Assembly (NCBI RefSeq): GCF_037083825.1
Contig: NZ_JBAPLU010000006.1
Location: forward strand, 150,383 to 214,382
Length of the DNA stretch: 64,000 nucleotides
From: Klenkia sesuvii
GTDB lineage: Bacteria > Actinomycetota > Actinomycetes > Mycobacteriales > Geodermatophilaceae
Direction of reading: 5' to 3'
Position 1 is the first letter of the stretch; each line of letters starts with the position of its first letter. A program made the translations under genes and the position numbers. Below, one piece after another: positions 43,652 to 51,862 of the stretch. The notes under the pieces are model-generated. The model ran no database searches, was not told the origin of the DNA, and saw only the letters and a list, made by a program, of their open reading frames with translations.

Positions 43652-45298
43652 ATGAACGGGCACCCGACCACCGCGGCCGGCCTGCTGCGCCGTGCGCTCC
43701 GCCGGCACCCCCGCCGGCTGGGTGCGGCCACGCTGCTGCTGTCGCTGCACCAGGCGTGCGAGGCGCTGGTGCCGGTGGCCATCGGGGTCACCATCGACCG
43801 GGCGGTGAGCACCGGCTCGGTGCCCGCGCTGGTCGCCTCCCTCGGGGCCACCGCGGTGCTGTTCGTCGTCCTGTCGCAGGCCTACCGCTACGGCGCCCGG
43901 CACGTGGTGGCCGGGTGGTTCACCGAGACCCACCTGCTGCGCGTGGAGGTCGCCGCCCGGGTGCTGGACCCGCACGGTCTGCAGGGTGCCCCGCCGACCG
44001 GTGAGCTGCTGAGCACCGCCACCAACGACGCGGAGCGGGCCGGCCGGGTCATCGAGGCGGCATCGCTGGTGGTGGCGGGCACCACGGCCCTGCTGGTCTC
44101 GGCGGTCGGCCTGCTGGCGATCAGCGTCCCGCTGGGCATCGGCGTCCTGGTGGGCACGCCGCTGCTGGTCGGGCTGCTCCAGCTGCTGTCGCCGTGGCTG
44201 ACCCGGCGGACCGCGTCGCAGCAGGCCGACCTGGCCCGTACCGCCGGCGCGGCCACCGACCTCGTGCGGGGGACCCGCGTGCTGCGCGGCATCCGGGCCG
44301 AGGACGCCGCGACCGACCGCTACCGGCGGACCAGCGCCCGGGCCCTGGCCTCGACGCTGCGCGCCGCGGGGGCGGTCGGCACCTACCGCGGGGCGACCGT
44401 GCTGGGCAGCGGCCTGTTCGCCGCCGCCGTGGCCGGCGTGGCCGGGGCCATCGCGCTGGACGGCGGCATGACGGTCGGCCAGCTGGTGACCGTGGTCGGC
44501 CTGGCCCAGTTCCTGGCCGAGCCGGTGGGTCTGCTCGGGTTCGCCGGGCAGAAGGTCGCCGAGGCGCGCGCGTCCGCGGCCCGGGTGGTGGGCGTGCTGT
44601 CCGCCGAGCCGCTGCACCCGCCCGGCCCCGTGCCGGCGCCCGGGCCGGGTGCGCTGACCCTGCCGCAGGTGGGGTTCCACGTGGAACCGGGTGCCGTCGT
44701 CGGTGTCGTGGCACCCGACCCGGCCGACGCCGAGGACCTCGTGGCGCTGCTGGGCGGCCGCCGTCCGGTCACCCCGGGCGAGCTGCTGCTCGACGGGGTC
44801 GACGTCGCCGGCCTGGACCCGGCCGGCGTCCGGGCGCGGCTGCTGGTCGAGCCGCACGCCGTGGTGCTGTTCGAGGGCACGCTCCGCAGCGCCGTCGACC
44901 CGGCCGGCACCGCGCCCGACGACGACGTGCTGGCCGCGCTCACCGCGGCCGGCGCCGCGGACCTGGCCGACCTCGAGCTCGCCGTGACCGACCGCGGCCG
45001 TTCCCTGTCCGGCGGGCAGCGGCAGCGGGTCGCACTGGCCCGGGCCCTGCTGCGCCGGCCCGAGGTGCTGGTGCTGCACGACCCCACCACCGCGGTCGAC
45101 GCGGTCACCGAGGAGGACATCGCCGAGGGACTGGGCCGCGTGCGTCGCGGCCGCACGACGCTGCTGGTCACCAGCAGCCCGGCGCTGCTGGGCCGTTGCG
45201 ACCGGGTGCTCGTGCTGCGCGGGGGTCGGGTGCACGCCGACGGCACGCACGGTGCGCTCTCGGCCGACCCCGGCTACGCCGCGGCGGTGCTGCGGTGA
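43652..45298 (+). CDS. ABC transporter, fused permease-ATPase (half 1, degenerate Walker A)
   Basis: 548 residues: six membrane helices (about 1-315), then the ATPase. The signature motif LSGGQRQRVALARAL (about 452) is perfect. The Walker A is lost, reading GVVAPDPADAEDLV where G-x4-GKS/T should be, and the catalytic Glu after Walker B Asp477 is Pro478 (LVLHDPTTAVD). It must therefore work as a heterodimer with the next gene, whose defects are complementary. An iron-box-like sequence upstream suggests a siderophore-related substrate, but that is inference. A parS-like palindrome lies within the coding sequence. Confidence 0.88.
   Translation: MNGHPTTAAGLLRRALRRHPRRLGAATLLLSLHQACEALVPVAIGVTIDRAVSTGSVPALVASLGATAVLFVVLSQAYRYGARHVVAGWFTETHLLRVEVAARVLDPHGLQGAPPTGELLSTATNDAERAGRVIEAASLVVAGTTALLVSAVGLLAISVPLGIGVLVGTPLLVGLLQLLSPWLTRRTASQQADLARTAGAATDLVRGTRVLRGIRAEDAATDRYRRTSARALASTLRAAGAVGTYRGATVLGSGLFAAAVAGVAGAIALDGGMTVGQLVTVVGLAQFLAEPVGLLGFAGQKVAEARASAARVVGVLSAEPLHPPGPVPAPGPGALTLPQVGFHVEPGAVVGVVAPDPADAEDLVALLGGRRPVTPGELLLDGVDVAGLDPAGVRARLLVEPHAVVLFEGTLRSAVDPAGTAPDDDVLAALTAAGAADLADLELAVTDRGRSLSGGQRQRVALARALLRRPEVLVLHDPTTAVDAVTEEDIAEGLGRVRRGRTTLLVTSSPALLGRCDRVLVLRGGRVHADGTHGALSADPGYAAAVLR
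44674..44687. promoter_or_regulatory. parS-like ParB binding site inside coding sequence
   Basis: Third perfect GTTCCACGTGGAAC, within the first ABC gene, where it encodes Phe-His-Val-Glu just before the degenerate Walker A. Intragenic parS sites are common for chromosomal ParB systems. Confidence 0.72.
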
Positions 45299-47010
45299 GC
45301 GCCCCGCTGCTGCCCGTCGCCACCGGACGGCGGGCGGGTCGCGTCGTGGGTGAGCTGCTGCGCGAGCACCCGGTGGCCGGCGCGGCGGCCGCGGTGTCCG
45401 CCGTCGCCGCCGCGGCCGCGGGGCTCGCCGCCCCCGCCGTGCTCGGGCGGTTGGTCGACGCGGTCGACACGGGTGGGGGCTCGGTGTGGCCCTACGTCTG
45501 GGCGCTGCTGGGGGCGGCGGTGCTGGCCGCCGTCCTCACCGGCATCTCGACGGTGCTCGTCGCGCGGCTCGGCGAGACCCTGCTGGCCCGGCTCCGCGAG
45601 CGGGTGGTCGACCGGGCGCTGCACCTGCCCTCGGCGACCCTGGACCGGGTGCGCGGCGGCGACCTGCTGTCGCGGGTCGGCGACGACGTGGCGAAGGTGG
45701 CCGAGGCGGTCGGCAGCGCGCTGCCGCAGGTGGCCGGCGCCGGGCTCACGGTGCTGCTCACGCTCGTCGGCCTCGGCGCCCTCGACTGGCGGTTGGCGCT
45801 GGCCGGACTGCTCGCCCTGCCGCTCTACGTCCTCGCGCTGCGCTGGTACCTGCCGCGCTCGGCGCCGCGCTACGCCGCCGAGCGGGTGGCCCTCGGCGAG
45901 CGGTCGCAGGCGCTGGTGGCGTCGGTGCAGGGCGCCGACACCGTGCACGCCTACGCCGACGAGGCCCGTCACCGTGCGGTGGTCGACGACCGGTCCGCCC
46001 GGGCCCTGGCCATCACCGTCGACGTGTTCCGCCTGTTCACCGACTTCGGCTGGCGGATGAACCGCGCCGAGTACGTGGGTCTGGCCGCCGTCCTGGCGGT
46101 GGGGTTCACCCTGGTGCGTGCCGGCGACGTCACGGTCGGCGCGGTGACCACCGCGGCGCTGCTGTTCCACCGGTTGTTCGGCCCGCTGGGGCTGCTGCTG
46201 TTCACCTTCGACGACGTGCAGTCCGCAGGCGCCTCGCTGGTGCGCATGGTCGGCGTCGCCGACCTCCCCGAGGTGCCCCCGGGCACCCCGGTGCGCACCG
46301 CGGCCCGGCCCGCGGTCGAGCTGCGCGGCATCGGCCACGGCTACGGCGGTCCGCCGGTGCTCGTCGACGTCGACCTCACGATCGCGCCCGGGGAGCGGGT
46401 CGCCCTGGTCGGGGCGTCGGGGGCGGGCAAGACGACGCTGGCCGGGGTGCTGGCCGGGGCGCTCGAGCCCACGGCCGGCCAGGTGCTGGTCGACGGCGTC
46501 CCGGTGGCCGACCTGCGCGACCACGTCGGCCTGGTCAGCCAGGAGGTGCACGTCTTCGCCGGCACGCTGGCCGACGACGTCCGGCTCGCCCGGCCCGGGG
46601 CCGGCGACGCCGAGGTGGCGGCAGCACTGCGCACGGTCGGGGCGGGGTGGGCGCAGGCACTGGGCTGGGACACCCTGGTCGGCGACGGCGGGCACGAGCT
46701 CACCGCGCCGCAGGCCCAGCAGCTGGCGCTGGCCCGGCTGGTGCTCGCCGACCCCCCGGTCGCGGTGCTGGACGAGGCCACCGCGGAGGCGGGCAGCGCG
46801 GGCGCCCGCGACCTGGAGGAGGCCGCGCTGGCCGCCACCGCCGGCCGGACCACGCTGGTGGTCGCCCACCGGCTCACCCAGGCCGCCCGGGCCGACCGGG
46901 TGGTGGTGCTGGCCGCAGGTCGGGTGGTCGAGCAGGGCACCCACGCCGAGCTGGTCGCCGCGGGCGGCCGGTACGCCGACCTGTGGTCGGCGTGGACCGC
47001 CCGCGGCTGA
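45295..47010 (+). CDS. ABC transporter, fused permease-ATPase (half 2, degenerate signature)
   Basis: 571 residues: six membrane helices then an ATPase with intact Walker A (GASGAGKTTL, Lys379) and intact Walker B with catalytic Glu494 (VAVLDEATAE). The signature motif is degenerate: LTAPQAQQLALARL instead of LSGGQ (469-473). Paired with half 1, one composite site has all canonical residues and the other has none. GTG 45295 overlaps the half-1 stop, giving a two-gene transporter operon of the type IV exporter fold. Substrate unknown. Confidence 0.9.
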   Translation: MSAPLLPVATGRRAGRVVGELLREHPVAGAAAAVSAVAAAAAGLAAPAVLGRLVDAVDTGGGSVWPYVWALLGAAVLAAVLTGISTVLVARLGETLLARLRERVVDRALHLPSATLDRVRGGDLLSRVGDDVAKVAEAVGSALPQVAGAGLTVLLTLVGLGALDWRLALAGLLALPLYVLALRWYLPRSAPRYAAERVALGERSQALVASVQGADTVHAYADEARHRAVVDDRSARALAITVDVFRLFTDFGWRMNRAEYVGLAAVLAVGFTLVRAGDVTVGAVTTAALLFHRLFGPLGLLLFTFDDVQSAGASLVRMVGVADLPEVPPGTPVRTAARPAVELRGIGHGYGGPPVLVDVDLTIAPGERVALVGASGAGKTTLAGVLAGALEPTAGQVLVDGVPVADLRDHVGLVSQEVHVFAGTLADDVRLARPGAGDAEVAAALRTVGAGWAQALGWDTLVGDGGHELTAPQAQQLALARLVLADPPVAVLDEATAEAGSAGARDLEEAALAATAGRTTLVVAHRLTQAARADRVVVLAAGRVVEQGTHAELVAAGGRYADLWSAWTARG

Positions 47011-47242
47011 CCCGCAGCTGCTCGCCGACGGCGTGGGCGGCGCGGTCCCGGTCTGCGTCCCGGTGCCGTCGGGGTGGCCCGGTCCGGGTCGCCGGGCGTC
47101 CCTGGTCGGATCGTTGCACCGGGATGGGCTGAGACGCACCGGATCGAGGGCAGCGAGCAAGACCCGTGGCTCGACTGCGTCGTCGCCCGGTCCGACCATG
47201 GAGTGCACGACCTCCCCGCGCAGCAGGCCGGGGTGGCGTCAG

Positions 47243-47278
47243 GTGCCGCGGCCTCGTGCCGCGGCCTCGAGCCGTGGC
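47243..47278 (+). repeat. tandem 13-bp repeat with hairpin next to the Shine-Dalgarno
   Basis: GTGCCGCGGCCTC occurs twice in tandem (47243-47255, 47256-47268). GCCGCGGC (47258-47265) can pair with GCCGTGGC (47271-47278), directly before the AGGAGGAG Shine-Dalgarno of the next gene. The rest of the gap 47011-47290 shows no recognisable element. Confidence 0.4.
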
Positions 47279-47290
47279 AGGAGGAGCGGC

Positions 47291-48325
47291 ATGACCGCGT
47301 TCGTGGGTGTGCAGGACATGGCGCGGCTGCTGGCCGCCACCGGTGTGGGCCCGGCGATCGCCCAGGTCGCCGAGCGGGTGCACGCGGACTTCGTGCGCTG
47401 GGCCGAGTTCGACAAGACCTCGCGGGTGGCCAGCCACTCGCCGGTCGGTGTCATCGAGCTGATGCCCACCAGCGACGGGCAGCGCTACGGCTTCAAGTAC
47501 GTCAACGGCCACCCGACCAACCCCGAGCGCGGCTTCCAGACCGTCACCGCGTTCGGCGCGCTGGCCGACGTCGACACCGGCTACCCGCTGCTGCTGGCGG
47601 AGATGACGCTGCTCACCGCCGTGCGGACGGCGGCGACCTCCGCGGTGGCCGCCCGCGCGCTGGCCCGGCCGGGGTCGCGGCGGCTGGCCCTGGTCGGCGC
47701 CGGCAGCCAGGCGGAGTTCCAGGCCTGGGGGATGCGCACGGCGCTCGGCATCACCGACCTCGCCGTGTTCGACCCCGACCCGGCCGCCGTCGCCACGGTG
47801 GTGCGCCACCTGGAGCCGGCCGGGTTCACCGTCACCGTGTGCGCCACACCGGGCGAGGCGGTGCGCGGCGCGGACGTCGTCACCACCTGCACCGCCGACA
47901 AGGCCCGGGCGGTCGTGCTCGACGCCGCCGACGGCGCCCCCGGCACCCACCTCAACGCCATCGGCGGTGACTGCCCGGGCAAGACCGAGCTGCCCGTCGA
48001 GCTCGTGCGCACCGCGAGCGTGTTCGTCGAGTTCGAGCCGCAGACCCGCGTGGAGGGCGAGATCCAGGCGCTGCCGGCCGCTTCGCCGGTCACCGAGCTG
48101 TGGGAGGTGCTCACCGGTCGCCGGCCGGGCCGCACCTCGGCGCAGGAGATCACCCTGTTCGACTCGGTCGGGTTCGCCGTCGAGGACTTCAGCGCGCTGT
48201 GCTGGCTGGCCGACGCGGTGCAGGGCTCACCCTGGTCGACCGACCTGGACCTGGTCGCCGACCCGGCCGACCCCAAGGACCTCTTCGGCCTGGTCGCCGC
48301 GGCCGGGGCCCCGCTGCCCGCCTGA
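47291..48325 (+). CDS. ornithine cyclodeaminase / mu-crystallin family protein
   Basis: 344 residues with the OCD fold: VIELMPTSDGQRYGFKYVNG, PLLLAEMTLLTAVRTAATSA, the NAD-binding loop LALVGAGSQAEFQAWGM, and GTHLNAIGGDCPGKTELPVE containing the catalytic Asp. It is of the long ornithine cyclodeaminase type, which converts ornithine to proline and ammonia, although alanine dehydrogenase-like and lysine-specific members exist. ATG 47291 has an excellent AGGAGGAG Shine-Dalgarno. A strong hairpin terminator follows. Confidence 0.87.
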   Translation: MTAFVGVQDMARLLAATGVGPAIAQVAERVHADFVRWAEFDKTSRVASHSPVGVIELMPTSDGQRYGFKYVNGHPTNPERGFQTVTAFGALADVDTGYPLLLAEMTLLTAVRTAATSAVAARALARPGSRRLALVGAGSQAEFQAWGMRTALGITDLAVFDPDPAAVATVVRHLEPAGFTVTVCATPGEAVRGADVVTTCTADKARAVVLDAADGAPGTHLNAIGGDCPGKTELPVELVRTASVFVEFEPQTRVEGEIQALPAASPVTELWEVLTGRRPGRTSAQEITLFDSVGFAVEDFSALCWLADAVQGSPWSTDLDLVADPADPKDLFGLVAAAGAPLPA

Positions 48326-48383
48326 CCCGATCGGGCGAGGCCTCTTCTGCGGGGTGCAACAAGGTGCCACACTGCCGGAGTCG

Positions 48384-48419
48384 GGTGCTCCCGGGCTCGA
48401 GAAGTGGGCCCGGGGCACC
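48384..48419. terminator. hairpin terminator between convergent genes
   Basis: GGTGC-T-CCCGGGC and GCCCGGGGCACC form a 12-bp stem with one bulged T and an 11-nt loop. It sits between the ornithine cyclodeaminase-like gene and the M23 peptidase gene and can serve both. Confidence 0.65.
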
Positions 48420-48428
48420 TGACCTGGT

Positions 48429-49577
48429 CTAGCGGCAGGAGCCGACCGAGATGCCGTGTGCGGTGAGCCAGGGGACGGGGTTGCGGCGGTCGGCGTAGAG
48501 ACCGCCGTAGTGCGTCTCGACGTGCAGGTGCGGCCCGGTGGACTGGCCCCGGTTGCCCACGGTGGCCACCTGCTGGCCGGCGGACACCACCTGCCCCGGA
48601 CGCACGGTGAAGGTGTCGACGTGCCCGTAGAGGGTGACGACGCCGTCGGCGTGCTGCACGTAGACGGCCTGGCCGAACCCGTTCGCCGGGCCGGCGTCGA
48701 GGACGACCCCGCCGTCGGGGGTGTGGATCGGCGTGCCGATGGGCGCGGCGATGTCGATGCCGAAGTGCGTCGTGCCCCACCGGGAGCCGTAGCAGGAGGT
48801 CACCCGGCCGGCCACCAGCGAGCCGGCGCCGGTGGCCTGCACGCTGACCTCGGCGACGGCCTCGGCGGCTGCCGCCTCAGCTGCCTCGGCGGCGTCCTCG
48901 ACCCCTTGCGCCTCGAGCAGTGCCGTCTGCGCGGCGAGCAGCTGGGCGTCGAGGTCGGCCTTCTGCGCGCTGACCGCGTCGAAGGACTGCTGGGCGGCGG
49001 TCACCTGCTGCTGGGCGAGGGCGTCGGCCTCGGCGGCGGCCGTGGCGGCCGTGCTGAGCGCGACCACGGCCTCCTGGGCGGCGGTGTCGGCGAGCTGTTC
49101 CTGGTCGCGCACCAGCTCGACGGCCTCCAGCCGCGAGGCGCGGTCCCGGCCGAGCTGCTCCAGCGTGGCCGCCCGCTGCAGGACGTCCTCGGGGCTGTCG
49201 GCGTCCAGGAGCACCTCGGCGGTGCCGAAGCTCTGCTGGCCCATGAACGCCTCGCGGCCCAGGGTGGCGACGTCGGCCTCGGCGGCCTCGGTGTCGGTCT
49301 GGGCCTGCTCGAGCAACGCCGCGGTGGTGGCCTGCGCGGCCTGGGCGGTGGCCAGCTCCGCCTGGGCGATGCGGTCGGCGTCGGCGGCGGCCTCGGCCAG
49401 CACGGTCGACCGGGACAGCTCGTCCTGCGCGGCGGCGACCTGGGCGGCCACCCGGTCGACCTCGGCCTGCGCGGCGGTGACCGCGGAGGCGTCGACGGGG
49501 GCGGCGGTGGCGGGGGCAGCAGCTGCGGCGAGCGCCACCACTGCCCCGGCGACGAGGACGGGCAGGCGGCGACGCAT
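48429..49577 (-). CDS. secreted M23 family metallopeptidase with coiled-coil region
   Basis: 382 residues. A signal peptide (MRRRLPVLVAGAVVALAAAA) is followed by about 200 residues of Ala/Gln/Glu-rich coiled coil as in RipA/NlpD-type hydrolases. The LytM/M23 domain follows with HFGIDIAAPIGTPIHTPDGG and GPHLHVETHYGG, holding the zinc ligands. It would cut peptidoglycan cross-bridges or activate an amidase at division. ATG 49577 is chosen because TAGCGT lies 7 bases upstream; the GTG at 49583 is in frame but falls within that spacer. Confidence 0.9.
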   Translation of the reverse strand: MRRRLPVLVAGAVVALAAAAAPATAAPVDASAVTAAQAEVDRVAAQVAAAQDELSRSTVLAEAAADADRIAQAELATAQAAQATTAALLEQAQTDTEAAEADVATLGREAFMGQQSFGTAEVLLDADSPEDVLQRAATLEQLGRDRASRLEAVELVRDQEQLADTAAQEAVVALSTAATAAAEADALAQQQVTAAQQSFDAVSAQKADLDAQLLAAQTALLEAQGVEDAAEAAEAAAAEAVAEVSVQATGAGSLVAGRVTSCYGSRWGTTHFGIDIAAPIGTPIHTPDGGVVLDAGPANGFGQAVYVQHADGVVTLYGHVDTFTVRPGQVVSAGQQVATVGNRGQSTGPHLHVETHYGGLYADRRNPVPWLTAHGISVGSCR

Positions 49578-49636
49578 CGTCACGACGCTAACCGAGGGTG
49601 ACCCCCGATGTCACGGTCGGGTAACGAAGACCCAGG

Positions 49637-50119
49637 TCAGGCCAGGCTGCCCCGCGGGCTGGGGGTGCCCCCGTGCACGGGGACGCCGGAGGCCAGCCGG
49701 GCCCACACGTGCTTGCGCCCGCCCTGGCTGGACCAGCCGTGCTCGACCGACAGCTGCGCGACCATGGGCAACCCCATGCCGCCGAAGGCGGGGTCGCGGT
49801 CGACCGCCGGCACCGGCGGCCGGTCGACCGCCTCGTCGGACAGGCTCAGCACCCAGCCGTCGTGGCCGGTGGCCACGATGACCGCCTCGACCAGACCCCC
49901 GCCGTGCCGCAACGCGTTGGAGGCCAGCTCCTCGAAGGCCAGCAGCAACCCCTCGCGGGCGTCCTCGGTGGAGGAGGAGGCGAGGGAGGGATGGGCCAGC
50001 CGGGCTCGCAGGTCCATCCGCACCCGGGAGGCGTCGTGCACGCTCGGTAGCTGCCAGCGCCAGACGTCGCCCGGCATGTCGGGGACCGGCGCCTGCGGCC
50101 ACGAGCGGTCGGGGTGCAC
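49637..50119 (-). CDS. RsbW-like ATP-binding anti-sigma/regulatory protein (HATPase fold)
   Basis: 160 residues with the HATPase_c_2 pattern: SRVRMDLRARLA, LLLAFEELASNALRHGGGLV (N box) and AFGGMGLPMVAQLSVEHGW (G box). Such proteins bind sigma factors or phosphorylate STAS antagonists on Ser/Thr. GTG 50119 has AGAGGAGG upstream; ATG 50173 is an in-frame alternative. A STAS protein lies 3.3 kb away beyond the two GTPase genes, and whether they are partners is unknown. Confidence 0.82.
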   Translation of the reverse strand: MHPDRSWPQAPVPDMPGDVWRWQLPSVHDASRVRMDLRARLAHPSLASSSTEDAREGLLLAFEELASNALRHGGGLVEAVIVATGHDGWVLSLSDEAVDRPPVPAVDRDPAFGGMGLPMVAQLSVEHGWSSQGGRKHVWARLASGVPVHGGTPSPRGSLA

Positions 50120-50227
50120 GGGTGGCGTCCTCCTCTCGGGCGTCGGGGCACCGGTCGGTGCGGTCGTGCCCATCCTGACCGACACGGTCCGGACGCGCAG
50201 CCGGAGGCGGCGGGGGAGACTCCTCCC

Positions 50228-51862
50228 GTGACCCTGCCGGAGGAGCTCGAGGGGCTGCAGCAGCGCGTCGCCGGGCTGCCGCTGGCGCTGGCGACGCCGT
50301 CCCGGGACGCAGCGGTCCGGGCCGTGCGCTCGGTCGTCGACCAGGTCGAGGACTACCTGCTGCCCCGCCTGCGCGACCTCGACGCCCCACTGCTGGCCGT
50401 GGTCGGCGGGTCGACCGGGGCGGGGAAGTCGACGTTGGTCAACAGCCTGCTGGGCGAGCAGGTCAGCACGGCCGGCGTGCTGCGCCCGACCACCCGCACC
50501 CCGGTGCTGGTGTGCGCCCCCGCCGACCGCGGCACGTTCGCCGACGGCCGGGTGCTGCCGGTGCAGGTGACCGTGACCCCCGCGCTGCCCCCCGGCCTGG
50601 CGCTGGTGGACGCCCCCGACGTCGACAGCGTGGTGGAGAGCAACCGCGACCTGGCCGGTCAGCTGCTGGCCGCCGCCGACCTGTGGGTGTTCGTGACCAC
50701 CGCGGCCCGCTACGCCGACGCGGTGCCGTGGGACCTGCTGAGCACCGCCGCCGAGCGGGGCACGGCGTTGGCCGTCGTCCTGGACCGGGTGCCGCCCGAG
50801 GCGGTCGAGGAGGTCGCCGCCGACCTCACGGGCATGCTGGCCCGCGCCGGGCTGGGGTCGGCCCGGTTGTGGGTGGTGCCCGAGGTCCCGCTGCGCGACG
50901 GCTTCCTGCCCGAGGAGCAGGTGGCCCCGCTGCGCGGCTGGCTGCACGAGCTGGCCGCCGACGCCGGTGCCCGGGCCGAGGTGGTGCGGCAGACCCTGGC
51001 CGGTGCGCTGGCCAGCCTCGACGAGCGGGTCGCGGGCATCGCCGCTGCCGGGGACGAGCAGGTCGCGGCGGCCGGGGCGCTGCGGGCCGCCGCGGACGCC
51101 GCCACCGCACGGGCGGCCGCCGCCGTCGACGAGGGCGTGCGCAGCGGCACCCTGCTGCGGGGCGAGGTGCTGGCCCGCTGGCAGGAGTTCGTCGGCACCG
51201 GCGAGTGGATGCGCTCGCTGCAGGCCGGCATCGGGCGACTGCGCGACCGGGTCACCGCCGCGGTCACCGGGCGCACCACCCCCGCCGAGGACCTCACCGG
51301 TGCGCTGGAGAGCGGCGTCGAGCACCTGCTGCGCTCGGCCGCCGAGACCGCGGCCGAGGAGACCGTCACCGCCTGGCGGGCCCTGCCCGGCGGGGCCGCG
51401 CTGGTGGCCGGCCGGGAGCGCGAGCTGGCCACCGTGGGCTCCGGGTTCACCGAGGCCGCCGGCCGCACGGTGCGCGACTGGCAGGGCGCGGTGCTCGAGC
51501 TGGTGCGCGGCGAGGGCGCCGGCAAGCGCACCCGGGCCCGGGTGCTGTCGTGGGGGGTCAACGGGGCCGGGGCGGTCGTGATGGTCGCGGTGTTCGCGCA
51601 GACCGCCGGACTGTCCGGTGCCGAGGTCGCGGTCGCGGGTGGGACGACGGTCGTGGGCCAGCGGGTGCTGGAGGCCGTGTTCGGCGACTCGGCCGTGCGC
51701 CAGCTGGCCGACCGGGCGCGCCGCGACCTCGACGAGCGCACCGCGGCCCTGCTGGCCGCCGAGCGGGCCCGCTTCACCGAGCTGCTGACCGGCACCGCCA
51801 CCTCCGAGGACGTCGCCGGCGTGCGTGCGGCGGCCGAGGCGACCGCCCGGGCCCGTGGCTGA
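50228..51862 (+). CDS. dynamin-like GTPase (first of pair)
   Basis: 544 residues. The G domain has Walker A GGSTGAGKSTL (about 59-69), RPTTRTP and G3 LVDAPDVDS; G4 is degenerate (VLDRVPPE). A long helical stalk follows, and VLSWGVNGAGAVVMVAVFAQ with a second glycine-rich hydrophobic stretch near 450-490 could dip into the membrane. Paired dynamin-like proteins in Streptomyces (DynA/DynB) stabilise division rings during sporulation; equivalence is inferred from architecture only. GTG 50228 has GAGACT 6 bases upstream. It overlaps the next gene by 8 bases. Confidence 0.8.
   Translation: MTLPEELEGLQQRVAGLPLALATPSRDAAVRAVRSVVDQVEDYLLPRLRDLDAPLLAVVGGSTGAGKSTLVNSLLGEQVSTAGVLRPTTRTPVLVCAPADRGTFADGRVLPVQVTVTPALPPGLALVDAPDVDSVVESNRDLAGQLLAAADLWVFVTTAARYADAVPWDLLSTAAERGTALAVVLDRVPPEAVEEVAADLTGMLARAGLGSARLWVVPEVPLRDGFLPEEQVAPLRGWLHELAADAGARAEVVRQTLAGALASLDERVAGIAAAGDEQVAAAGALRAAADAATARAAAAVDEGVRSGTLLRGEVLARWQEFVGTGEWMRSLQAGIGRLRDRVTAAVTGRTTPAEDLTGALESGVEHLLRSAAETAAEETVTAWRALPGGAALVAGRERELATVGSGFTEAAGRTVRDWQGAVLELVRGEGAGKRTRARVLSWGVNGAGAVVMVAVFAQTAGLSGAEVAVAGGTTVVGQRVLEAVFGDSAVRQLADRARRDLDERTAALLAAERARFTELLTGTATSEDVAGVRAAAEATARARG

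Noticed and set aside
47125..47175. Possible TPP riboswitch before the ornithine cyclodeaminase-like gene (a GCTGAGA motif is present)
   Set aside because: The other conserved parts (ACCTGATC and the TAATGCCAGCG region) are missing and the spacing is too short.
43652..48325. Siderophore biosynthesis cluster including the ABC pair and the ornithine cyclodeaminase-like gene
   Set aside because: No NRPS, NIS synthetase or ornithine hydroxylase is present. The cyclodeaminase-like gene is 280 bases away with its own Shine-Dalgarno.
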